From the NCBI GenBank assembly GCA_947462335.1, contig OX381707.1, positions 20,958,404 through 21,022,403 of the forward strand: a stretch of 64,000 bases of DNA, written 5' to 3'. Within the stretch, counting starts at the first letter, position 1. The number at the start of each line of letters is the position of its first letter. Both the position numbers and the translations under genes were made by a program. The notes under the pieces are model-generated. The model did no database searches. It saw only the letters and a program-made list of their open reading frames with translations, and was not told the origin of the DNA. Source of the DNA: Harmothoe impar. Its lineage: Eukaryota > Annelida > Polychaeta > Phyllodocida > Polynoidae. Shown here in pieces: positions 1 through 9,960 of the stretch.

Positions 1-64
1 GTCCAAAAAACTGATTTCTTTGAATGAGGTTTCATATCTGTTTAGTAGTTCAGCAGGTTGATGG

Positions 65-384
65 CTCTGTCTCACGACCTTGGGCCAATGTTTTTGTCTC
101 TGACCGGGTGCCGTCTCTGACCAGGTGCCGTCTCTGACCGGCTTGGCTTGATAAGGTCAAAATACCAACAGCAGGAGGCTAATTATAATTATAGTTATGA
201 TTATATAACAACCGCCATAACGTTTTTCCAAATCCTTATATATATGAGTATAATTCTTTTTAAAACACCTTTTTCTGACACCTGGTCAGAGACGGCACCT
301 GGTCAGAGACAGCACCTGGTCAGAGACGGCACCCGGTCAGAGACAAAAACATTGGCCAAAGGTCGTGAGACACAGCCTGCAACA
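65..384. repeat. Foldback element with TCTCTGACC/GGTCAGAGA arms
   Basis: The left arm (about 65-142) contains the block TCTCACGACCTTGG, then three copies of a motif built on GTCTCTGACC. The right arm (about 283-384) is its inverted copy, with three GGTCAGAGAC motifs followed by the reverse complement of the CACGACCTTGG block. The 140-bp AT-rich centre has no coding signal. An open frame crossing it (148-459) is just the right arm read through. It looks like a non-autonomous foldback transposon. Confidence 0.7.
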
Positions 385-776
385 TCATTAACAGTGCTTT
401 GGTTGTTGTATATTAGCCATGTTCTGCTGTCACTAATTGGTAAGAGAAGTAAGCTGTAAGACTATTACTCACTAATTACTAATAAATTACTAATAATTTC
501 AGACAATCCAAGGCAACGCTAACTTTTAGCTAAGCGTTAGCAGCAAAACGCTAAGATAGGATAGGAACTTTGGGCACATGTTTTTCGCTAATGGTTGTAC
601 AAAAATTAGTAAAACCTACTAACTTTTGACTAACATTTGAGGTTCATTATTTTCAGTGTAGGGCCATCTTAAAGTTTAAGACCCGTTTTCAAATGGTTGC
701 AAACGGGTTACAAACGTCTGGAGGGAGATCTTTTTCATACAGACCATTAAATACACGTTGCTCTCTTTCTCTGCAG

Positions 777-954
777 CTCACACAGAGAGGATACAACTGA
801 TGACGAGGCTATGGATGTCGACGACAGCGACACCCCTCGGCACCCGGTGAGACCCGTAGACAGACCCCCCATGACGACCTGGTTACAGGAGCAGCTCAGG
901 AGGAAGGAGATACCAGGCTTAGAGTGGCTGGTTGAGGAGCAACTCACCTTCAAG
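777..954 (+). CDS. IRF: IRF-family transcription factor, exon with start of DNA-binding domain (partial gene)
   Basis: Interferon regulatory factors are nuclear transcription factors with a tryptophan-cluster DNA-binding domain. This exon follows a good acceptor (ctctttctctgcag) and ends AAG|gtagac in phase 0. Its frame is open throughout: an acidic N-terminal stretch, then the domain start with TTW, the IPGLEW motif and QLTFK. These are the first two tryptophans of the IRF pentad. It joins in frame to 2158-2239 and 4301-4447. An in-frame ATG lies at 811 and another at 871, but the exon is open upstream of both and begins in mid-codon, so an earlier exon probably lies outside the window. The last 37 bases of the exon plus its donor are duplicated just downstream. 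The family assignment is firm; which IRF it is cannot be told. Confidence 0.85.
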
Positions 955-1080
955 GTAGACCATTAACCTTATAGTGACGACCGAGTGCTTTAATTAAGGC
1001 TTAGAGTGGCTGGATAAGGAGCAACTCACCTTCAAGGTAGACCATTAACCCTATAGTGACGAACGAGTGCTTTAATTAAG
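918..1080. repeat. Tandem duplication (2 x ~82 bp) of IRF exon end plus splice donor
   Basis: Copy 1 (918-999) starts inside the exon, crosses the donor at 954/955 and continues 45 bases into the intron. Copy 2 (about 999-1080) repeats it with a few substitutions, and keeps both an open exon-derived segment (GLEWLDKEQ) and an identical AAG|gtagac donor. Copy 2 has no acceptor of its own, so it could only act as a competing donor that lengthens the exon. Confidence 0.85.
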
Positions 1081-2157
1081 CGTAACTGCAAGGGAGTAAT
1101 CATTTTTTAACAACAGGTGGAGTGGTCGGTAAAAAATATCGATCCCTTGACCGGGGGAGAGCGGTGTTTACATGTTTTAACACCTGTTTTGAGAAAAAAA
1201 ACACGGTGTGTTACTAGGGAGGGGAGAAAAAAATTAGGTCAATGGTGGCATATTCTTTATCATGGTAGATCTTTAGATATTACATTGGGAAGTGTTTACT
1301 TTTTTACATTTTGATTCTAGACCAAGTAGAACCTGAGATTTTGTCACTTGACGATGCAACATCAGCACCTTTTGCACATATAGGCTATAGTGTGATTGGA
1401 TTTAGATTCTGTGATCTGAGATTTATTAAATTTGGTACCATTGCCAGCCAACGGGGGCCATTACTGAGCTTAGGTTCATAGAGCAGGCATGGCTGATAGG
1501 CCAGGTCAATTTGGCCAGTGGGGCACTAGTGTCCTCTGGTGTGGGACACCTGAGGTGTTTCTTACTATTGAGTATACTCTTATGATAGACTTTTCTCTTA
1601 CCTGGCCTAACATTGTCTCATCTTCAACTGATAAGGCTAAGCACTTGGAAACTATCTATGTCCTAGGTCTTTTTGATTTTGGGAACTTCCAATATCATAT
1701 TTTTATACCCCAGTACTAGCAATAATGTATCATTGATGGGTATTTGGTATATAGGGATAATACTTCAAGGGGGTGGAACCCTATGGGAGAATAATGCTAT
1801 ACACATTTTGTTCAAAGCTGATGGCTAAGGACTTCCCAGATAGCTAGGGCCCTGAAAACCAGGGAATGTACACTTTTGTTCACATATGTTCAGATACTCA
1901 TATTAGTAATATGCTGAAAATATTTTTTTGATAAATGCATAGAGGTACAATATGTCTATTGTAGGTGAGAATTTACATAATGTAATCTATGCCAGGATAC
2001 ATATTCTTGTTATTTTTCCTGGTTCCGTGCACTTAAATCTTGTAACTAGGACAAAAATAGTGTCATTGGTGCACATGATGACAAATAGAAGTTAAGTTTG
2101 AGGCATCATGCCGTCCACAGAGGGTTAAATGGGTTTATCATGTTTCTTTTGTTTCAG

Positions 2158-2239
2158 GTACCCTGGAAGCATGGTCTGCGCCATGAGTGGACAGCAAAGA
2201 AAGATGCTGAGATCTTTGTGAAATGGGCAAAGTTCACAG
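2158..2239 (+). CDS. IRF: IRF-family transcription factor, exon 2 of the DNA-binding domain
   Basis: This 82-bp exon lies between acceptor tttcttttgtttcag and donor ACAG|gtgaga. It starts in phase 0 after the preceding exon and ends in phase 1. The peptide begins VPWKHG, continues RHEWTAKKDAEIF and ends FVKWAKFTG. It supplies tryptophans 3, 4 and 5 of the IRF pentad in the classical PWKH...W...D...W order. The joined frame with 777-954 and 4301-4447 has no stop and gives a complete IRF DNA-binding domain. The exon is spaced 1.2 kb and 2.1 kb from its neighbours. Confidence 0.9.
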
Positions 2240-3436
2240 GTGAGAATCTAAACTCTCCTAAACCTAGAAGTGGGATCTTTAATCATTTCAATCAACTTTA
2301 TTTTTGTTTGCCGGCCTACAAGCACTGCCTAAATCCAACACACAGATGATACTACAACAAGATAGCGACGTCCTCTGCTGGACATTAGAGTCTATCAGTC
2401 AGCATGGGAACGCTGCCTGAACGCTGCAGCCTACAGTTACGCCCCCTGGTGTTGGTTTGATGAAGTTGTAAGCTGTCTATAGCTGATCACACTCTATTCT
2501 TACATATACTAGGCACTTGGATAAATTTGTTAAAACGGTTACAATATATTCTGACTGTAATCACGTGATAGAGCACATTGACCCCCTCTTAGAACATTTG
2601 GAATTACATTTGTATCCTAAGTAGAAGTGAAGAAATCAACCAGAACATGCATAGGCTGCAGAAGCAAGCTGGTGCTATACAAATGTACACAGCCTGGTGT
2701 GGCAAATTGGCACCAACTACTAGAGACACTCTGTTCTCTCTTTAATTGCAAGGTAACATGACATATCAGGCTTGCACAATGTTACAATGTTACTTGTGTA
2801 TATATATCTCACTGATTAAACCAGAATCCTACAATATATGACTTCTATAACACATTCTTTTATTGATTAAAATGAACAGTGATACCAGACACAGGTGGTG
2901 AAACCACAGATTAGATCTAAACCATGACTCACCGGTGACATCTGGTGTTAGGATCTAACATCTTACATATAGGCTTACATAGGGATACCCAGACTGCTTA
3001 ACACTGGTATATCAAGACAGAACATGACTAATTTAGGGGAATGCAGGAAACCTCTTGGGATTCCACGCAGGAGGCTGGAAACGGACATGTAGCGCACTAT
3101 TGATATGTAAAAAGAGGGCCGCATGTTAATACAAAGGGACCATGAATATTTCAATGAAATTCGCTTAGATAAAGTTGACCTTTACATTTGGATAATTGCC
3201 ATATTAGGACTTACAATTAAATATATTCCCAATGATAAGTGGTGGATAGCCGGCTAAAAGAGCTTTCCAATAAGCTAGTGCATGCTCTGTTATCTCTAAT
3301 AGGGGCTGAATAGGAGCAAAAACGAATAGTCATTTCAGACAGGCACTCATAAGGGTGCCAATTTTAGTGTGCCACCTGTGACTGCTGGTTTGAGCCCTGC
3401 AGTGCGGTTCTTCCAAGTGCCTACATATACTCTTAA

Positions 3437-3878
3437 CCCGGGGGGGGCCACTCCCTCAGTTTTGGTTACTATGTGTGAACACAATTTCAAGGGAAAGGGT
3501 CTGTTTTTGGACCATGCGAACGGGCCCTTGAAAAAGGTTGCTTTTTATGTAATTTTGAAGGAAAAGGGGTACATTTTAAGGTCTTATTCCTCATAAAACT
3601 TTGAGATTCAATTTCTATTCATTTTTTTCCTCCAATTAGGAATATTAGGGTACGTTTTAGGCCCATCTTTTTAGGATTTATTCTTTCATTTTCATTGGTC
3701 ATCCTTGATCAGAGTATATTCATAATATTCTCCCTTGATTAGGATATTTTTTCAGGTCAAATTCCCGTAAAAAGGGATATATTTTGCTGATTTGCCTCCC
3801 GTGATAAGGGTCCAAAACATGAGGTGATGTTCACACATAGCTACTATAGAAAAGATAGGGAGTGCCCCCCCCCCCGGG
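3437..3878. mobile_element. MITE with CCCGGGGGGGGCCACTCCCT termini, in IRF intron
   Basis: The left end carries a G-run followed by CCACTCCCT and ACTATGTGTGAACA. The right end carries the inverse: ttcacacatagctact, then agggagtg and a C-run ending ccgggac. It is non-coding and sits in the intron between the 2158 and 4301 exons. A second, longer member of the family is at 19001-19523. Confidence 0.65.
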
Positions 3879-4300
3879 ACTCCTAAACTATTCAAGGGCA
3901 GCATAGTGCTTCAATACATTATGACCTTTGTCGTCATGATGCGTTAATGTAGCACTTGTATAAAGGGAAATATTTTGGTTTCCTGTATTAAGGTTACACC
4001 ACATTGTACTGTAGCTGCAGGTCAATCCAAAGATCCAGGGCTCTAAGTATTTTTGTTTCTCCCCTTTGCCTCCCCCCTTTGCCTTTCTAACTTGTTTCAA
4101 ACGTAGATTTACCTATATTTACATAGCAATACATGTATTAATCTTTCACTTTTTGAATAGGTTTATTACATGTAGTGCAATTCAGGTTATTCCAATTGCA
4201 ATACCTACTTTGCCCAGTGGACGACAAAGGACCCAATTTATTAAAGCAATATGTGAACCTCATCCTAAAGCGTTAAATAATCTTCTGTGTTCACTTTCAG

Positions 4301-4447
4301 GCCGTTGGAGAAAGGATGTCAGGATAATGAAGGCCAACTTCCGAACAGCCATAAACTCGGTTAAGACTGTCCGCTTGGTGCGCCACCTGTGTGAACCCAC
4401 AGGACGCAGTGCCTACAGGGTCTACCAGTTCATATCCAGTGACACCA
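4301..4447 (+). CDS. IRF: IRF-family transcription factor, exon 3 completing the DNA-binding domain
   Basis: The exon follows acceptor gtgttcactttcag and ends in phase 1 at ACACCA|gtgagt. It completes a Gly codon with the previous exon and reads RWRKDVRIMKANFRTAIN, the recognition-helix region of IRF domains. It then continues to CEPTGRSAYRVYQF, the typical end of the domain. The usual W of the WKANFR motif is M here (MKANFR); the five pentad tryptophans are all in the two upstream exons. The last 35 bases of this exon and the donor are the founder unit of an 11-copy 60-bp minisatellite that runs directly into the intron. Confidence 0.9.
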
Positions 4448-5052
4448 GTGAGTAGACATTGTGTTATACAAACTACAGGGTCTACCAGTTTATACCCAGC
4501 GCCACCAGTGAGTAGACATTGTGTTATACAAACTACAGGGTCTACCAGTTCATACCCAGCGCCACCAGTGAGTAGACATTGTGTTATACAAACTACAGGG
4601 TCTACCAGTTCATACCCAGCGCCACCAGTGAGTAGACATTGTGTTATACAAACTACAGGGTCTACCAGTTCATACCCAGCGCCACCAGTGAGTAGACATT
4701 GTGTTATACAAACTACAGGGTCTACCAGTTCATACCCAGCGCCACCAGTGAGTAGACATTGTGTTATACAAACTACAGGGTCTACCAGTTCATACCCAGT
4801 GACACCAGTGAGTAGACATTGTGTTATACAAACTACAGGGTCTACCAGTTCATACCCAGCGCCACCAGTGAGTAGACATTGTGTTATACAAACTACAGGG
4901 TCTACCAGTTCATACCCAGCGACACCAATGAGTAGACATTGTGTTATACAAACTACAGGGTCTACCAGTTCATACCCAGTGACACCAGTGAGTAGACATT
5001 GTGTTATACAAACTACAGGGTCTACCAGTTCATACCCAGCGACACCGATGAG
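4413..5052. repeat. 60-bp minisatellite carrying exon end and splice donor in every unit (~11 copies)
   Basis: Each unit has about 35 bases derived from the 3' end of the IRF exon, the donor ccagtgagt, and about 25 bases of intron ending in ctacag. The first unit is the genuine exon border (donor at 4448); about ten more follow, nearly identical, to 5052. Because 60 is divisible by three, an artificial 224-codon frame runs through the array. The last units have gacaccaatg and gacaccgatg in place of ccaccagtg, so the final donors are degraded. Confidence 0.95.
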
Positions 5053-5286
5053 TTTTGAAATTTGAAACTTTCTTATTTAGCTCCATATCCTAAAAACTAG
5101 CTGCCTTCGATTTACGTTATTCTGTTCTTCGTCCTACACGACCATCATCATTTTCCTTCGCTTTTATTCATTTTTATATTAGCAATAATATCCAAAACGT
5201 CTTCCTTTCCAATGTACCTATTTCCTTCTCTATAAAGGCCTCACATTAACGGATCAATTACATTTTCTTTTTGATATTTTGTACAG

Positions 5287-5381
5287 AAAGCTCCAAAAAG
5301 GTCACTAAGATGAATACGTCGGGCAAGGGGAAAGGTTCTCCCGGGAGGTCTACAACCGATAACCCTTTAAGGGCAGCATAA
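5287..5381 (+). CDS. IRF: Candidate next IRF exon (basic linker) running into a MITE end
   Basis: A good acceptor (ttgatattttgtacag) at 5286 is in the right phase to continue from the 4447 donor. The frame reads a Lys/Ser-rich segment (SSKKVTKMN, GKGKGSPGR) typical of a linker, with no domain recognised. The frame then crosses into the terminal sequence of a dispersed MITE (from 5361) and stops at TAA 5379-5381. Either the transposon supplies a premature or alternative terminus, or a weak donor inside the exon (for example GGGAG|gtctac) is used. The C-terminal IRF-association domain is not visible anywhere downstream. Confidence 0.4.
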
Positions 5382-5400
5382 TGCTTCAGGTGTGAGGATC
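5361..5400. mobile_element. Terminal fragment of the CCCTTTAAGG MITE family
   Basis: AACCCTTTAAGGGCAGCATAAT is followed by GCTTCAG, which matches the terminus shared by roughly fifteen dispersed copies in the window. Only one end is recognisable here. It lies directly against, or inside, the candidate IRF exon. Confidence 0.6.
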
Positions 5401-7807
5401 ATTTATCGACATAATACACCAACGCGGGGCAGCAAGCTCGTTTTTGATCTACACTCTTCATACAATACGGCATCACAAAACACTCATTCAGCTCAAAACT
5501 GTTCATCTTATCCTATTTATTATTTCCGTCGTTATATTTCGAAGATCTCCATCTGTTGGTTGCTCATTTGTTATAACATGGTAGTATGACTTTACCTACA
5601 CAATGCTTAATATCAACATCAAATATTTACATAAGTTACATTTGTGTATCACTTATAAATTCAACTTTAACAAGCTAATTGCCAGATTTTATCATTCGTG
5701 AGTAGCGGTAGGGATACACAATTAACTCAAGGTCGACCCTAGCATGGACATGAATAGTATTTAAATTCATGACTCTGGCTAGGGGGACTTCTAGGAAGAT
5801 TTTGGTTGTTTTCTCTGTGGGAAACTCCCCCCACACGTGCAAGTCAAATATACATCGTACGGGTCAATTGCTTGCGATATCCCTATTTTCTATGTCTTTT
5901 TCTGACAGAAGAACAATGCATGTATGTATCATAAAACTACACTTCAACAAACCATCCTTGGGTTTTTAAATAAATACATTTATTACTTATATTTGATTCA
6001 TACACAATGATACAGGAAGGTATCACGAAATGTCTAACATCTATTAATCACAACCTTTAGGTACAATATAAAGAATGAGTGTGATATACACTGAATATGT
6101 TAATTACCAATGTATTATTTAAATTGGTGGTGGGTGAGCACAAGCATTATATGCATTTATAGAGTTTGCTGAAAAATCATATCCACACACGACTATCTTG
6201 TAGGGTATACATTTTTGTAACGGGTTATAATCAAACGGACATGTCACTTTTCCTCTTACATGGAGTTATTCAAAATATGGTATTTACATGGTCAAACCTC
6301 TACTTCATGAATCATATTGAACTTAAGATCTAACGGTGTGCATTTTATAATATGTAGGATATTGTTTTTATTTGATTAAGATGATATATTAGGTGGTGTA
6401 CAATACTACATAGGGCATAAACATACAGGAAACCTTTTACATTCTTTTGTGTCATAAAAGCATCATGTATCACTTTGTTTAAAATATACTTTGATAACCG
6501 ACAAAAGTGCAGAAAAAGCAGCATGAAAAACTTGGGAAGACAAGGGACACTTTCTTTACAGCATCATGCATCAGGGTTCATTGTCGTCATGATGCACTGA
6601 ATTGGAGCATCACCCTGACCCTCTGGGGGTATCAACCTTATAGGTTCGACATTGTGCATATAATTGTATTCACAACGTCGACAACATGGGCTAGTGCATT
6701 GTAGCACTATGCGAGCCTTAATTCTCTCAATGCAAATGGTCCGATATTGATGGTCGACAATCAAAAAAACAATTTTAGCGCAAACACTGTACCATATAAT
6801 ATTAATGGTACATTTTGAAAGAGAGCAGCAACTTAAGTTTAAACATTTTCATTAGGGATAGATGTGTACCACTACTGATACGAATCATACAAGGTTTCTA
6901 CAAAAGGGAAACACGTTCAATACTGACACAAAGGCTATACTACGACATTTCACCTTTTAGAAAAACTATTAGCGTTCTTAACAACATTACATGATACCTA
7001 GTGAAATGGTTCACATAGATCTGGAATATAATTGTTTTTGTCAGACAACCCACTTTGGCTAAATTTATTTAAAGATATATAATCAAACAGGAGAAATAAG
7101 TTTGGTATATTCTACAGTACACCATAGCTACCACAAGATGACTAAAATATACTCCCACTTTTCATTGTCCATAACAATTTTGACTATTCCATATCAGAAT
7201 AAAGGATTCACATTTAAATATTCATGAAGTGCTGGTCACGTGACTATGTACAAGGATAACATTACCTATGCAAACACAAAGGAATTGGTAATTGCAGAAG
7301 CGAATAACACCACGTTACACCTCTATAGGGGCCTACTGTGATCAAACCCACAACTTGTAACTACACACATGACTCTGGTACGCGTTTTGTACACATTTTG
7401 TGCCACACATTTTACTTCATGAAGTTATCTCAAGATAAATGACAATTGTATTGCTCATTTTAGTGTGACGGATTTATATTATTGTGAAGGGGAAAAATAA
7501 TAGGTCTCATCATCTCCAGGCTCGACACTATAAGCAATACAACTAATGTAATGTAATGGTGGAAATAATCAGTGAGCTGGTAATACAACAAGCAAATTGT
7601 CTCAACTTAATAACCCGATATATTTCTTTTGTACTTATTATCTTAGTTTGCAAATGCACATATATTTCCTACGCTCCATTGTTTGGCATATATATATTTG
7701 AGTTTGAACCATATCATATCAATACTGATCATCTTTCCGTACACTGCCCGTGGTTTATGTTAACCTTCCTTTGCAGATATTATAGCTGCAAAAAAGCCTC
7801 GTCACCT
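5401..7807. other. AT-rich spacer, no gene seen
   Basis: The only open frames are short (under 95 codons) and have no family resemblance or splice-site support. It is probably intron or 3' flank of the IRF gene. A degenerate MITE-like patch with GCATCATGCATCAGGG lies near 6560-6700. Confidence 0.5.
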
Positions 7808-8029
7808 AACCCTTTAAGGGCCGCATAGAGCTTTAATGAATCATACCTTTTGTCGGCATGATGCATAAATGCAGCCCTACCAAGTATAGTCGCCAGGGCT
7901 ACATGCATGCATCATATCAACCCTTTGGGAGTGTATCAACACCGTAGAGTCGTCATGATGCATGAATACAGCTACATCATGGCGACATATGGAATTTCTT
8001 ATTGAAGCACTATGCGGCCCTTAAAGGGC
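7808..8029. mobile_element. CCCTTTAAGG-family MITE, both ends present
   Basis: It begins AACCCTTTAAGGGCCGCATA and ends with the inverted TATGCGGCCCTTAAAGGGC. Internal segments GGCATGATGCATAAATGCAG and GGGCTACATGCATGC pair as an inner stem. No coding capacity. Confidence 0.7.
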
Positions 8030-8455
8030 CTGACAGTCTACGCCCAGACACACTGTAGCGTCTATGGGAGAACATGAGTCGAGTTGGCACCAGTGAACTG
8101 CTATGTAGAAAATAAACTTGTGATTGTAGTCTTGTACTTAAAGCCACAGTAAAACCACGACATACATGGATGCATTCATCGTCATCGCTTCCAGTATTTT
8201 TACACTGACAACTGTCACTACCAACACAATGTCGGTGCATCCAGTCGGTAATTCTCATTTACCGCTGTGGCTTGACTGCACCTTTCAGTCATGGTGTGAG
8301 CTTGTATAAGAATGGTAAGGTATAGGCTAGAAGGTGTCATTCCCATAAATGGTAGGCAGCTCTCTCCAATATCAACTTATATTTCTAGATTGTTGTGTCT
8401 CTTGTTTAAAGAATATACCCAGAAGTGACAGAATTTTGTGAAACTTATCATCTGT

Positions 8456-8530
8456 GTAGCCCTTTGAGGGCAACATAGTGCTTCAGTGCTGCCATGACGC
8501 ATGAGCGCAGCCCTCATGTATAACTGGTAT
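8456..8530. mobile_element. CCCTTTAAGG-family MITE fragment
   Basis: Only the left end and the first inner arm (GCGCAGCCC) are recognisable, with substitutions (CCCTTTGAGGGCAACATAGTG). Confidence 0.5.
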
Positions 8531-8584
8531 ACATGCATGTTTAATGGAAATGTTATTATAGGGAGTATTGTTGGATCTAATATG

Positions 8585-9200
8585 CAGGGGTAGACACTAA
8601 CGCTGGCCCCGGAGCCAATGGCCCGTAGTTTAGGGTGCGGGCCCGTCGTTTTCTGATTATCTACATTGCTACGGACCCGAGTGGCCCGTAGCTAAATGAA
8701 GCTCTATTCTCAAGAGAATACAACTGTAAATATGGGTATTAAATTCGATCTCCATGAAGTACAGGCATGTCATATATCGTTGGATAGGAAATTTCATTGT
8801 CATACCAAATAGGCCTGATGGCAGGCATAGGTGGCGGAACAGGGGTCCAGGGCCCCAAGATGTTATAATCGGTTTGGAGGGGGTCTCTCCCCCCACCTCA
8901 AACATTTTTGGGAAAAGGGAAAGAATAATCCAGAACACTCTCAAGATCATTTTCCAAAATGTTGAAAGATAGCCGAAAGCTCCCACAGAAATACATCAAT
9001 CTAACAAAATATTCTTTTGAGGTCTATAGCCTATGCACTGAACCATTATTCTTAGCCTCTTATTCTAAAGATAGAATTTTAAAATTCTCCTCGGGCCCAC
9101 AGCTCCTATGCCATGTCTCAAAAAAAGAGGAAATTTCCGGGCCCACAACTTTTTCAGGCTACGGGCCCGGGTGGCCCATGGTCTAAAATGTCTACCCCTG
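8585..9200. mobile_element. Non-autonomous DNA transposon with CAGGGGTAGACA termini
   Basis: The ends are perfect 12-bp inverted repeats (CAGGGGTAGACA and TGTCTACCCCTG). ATATG flanks both ends (8580-8584 and 9201-9205), consistent with a short target duplication. Subterminal GGCCCGTAG / CTACGGGCCCGGG blocks are also inverted. CAGGGG-type ends are common in hAT elements, but 8-bp duplications are not seen, so the superfamily is open. The overlapping open frames inside (8669-8986 and 8754-8972) show no transposase features. Confidence 0.65.
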
Positions 9201-9425
9201 ATATGCAAAACAATGTAATGTTGATATAATTATTTATTGAAAAGACATGTCTTTTGGACAAACATAATTGACGGAAACATATCCATGAAATTAGAACACA
9301 CAACATTTTATATTGTATATCAGTTTAAATAAACTGAAAACCATGTGACAACCATATTCTCTCAAGACTCTGTTAACCATATAGCTTTTCTTTTACACAA
9401 GCTTGGTCTGTTCTCAATTCTCGTC

Positions 9426-9655
9426 TAACCCTTTAAGGACAGCATAGTGCTTAAATGATAATTAAATAAAACCCTGTAAAGTAACTCACCAGTCTTGCAT
9501 TTAGCGTGATCATGCTGACCGTTTGAGATTGATACATTCCCAACGGTAGGCTTGATACACCAATGCAGTTACTCGCCAGCGCTTCACGGTGCATCACCAT
9601 GACAAATTTCAATCGAGATGAGGCCTTGAGGATCATGCTGTCTTTAAAGAGTTTA
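9426..9655. mobile_element. CCCTTTAAGG-family MITE, diverged
   Basis: The left end is AACCCTTTAAGGACAGCATAGTG. It has an inner GTTACTCGCCAGCGC segment and a right end ATCATGCTGTCTTTAAAG. Diverged but full-length. Confidence 0.5.
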
Positions 9656-9817
9656 TGTAAAAGATCCCCGTATTGAGGTACATGGGTGAATTATTTAGAT
9701 GGATGCACACCTTTTCCTACATTAAGCGACTATTCATTGAGGATCATAAGAAAACACTGCCAACTGTTACGGGTAATACCAGACCAATTCCTAACACAAA
9801 TGGTGCCATATTACCAT

Positions 9818-9960
9818 TTAGTGCAGCATTTAACGCAGCATGTCATTTTGTCGTCATGATACATGAATGCAGCCCATGCAAGTAACTCGCTAAGGCTACA
9901 TTCATGTTGATGCATCATGCCTCCCCATCGGGTTTGATACACTCCCGAAAAGGTGCTGTG
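9818..9960. mobile_element. CCCTTTAAGG-family MITE, internal part
   Basis: It contains CGTCATGATACATGAATGCA, AGTAACTCGCTAAGG and TTGATGCATCATGCC, the inner stem modules of the family. The termini are eroded. Confidence 0.5.

Noticed and set aside
148..459. 103-codon plus-strand frame
   Set aside because: Runs through the right arm of a foldback repeat; no family resemblance.
4413..5052. CRISPR-like array appearance
   Set aside because: Units are contiguous without variable spacers and derive from an exon border in a eukaryotic gene. The same holds for 56935-57420.
4391..5065. 224-codon plus-strand frame with 20-residue repeats
   Set aside because: The 60-bp minisatellite is divisible by three, so any stop-free frame persists. 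It is out of frame with the IRF exon it overlaps.
8669..8986. 105-codon minus-strand frame within the CAGGGGTAGACA transposon
   Set aside because: No transposase motif, and an overlapping opposite-strand frame is equally open.
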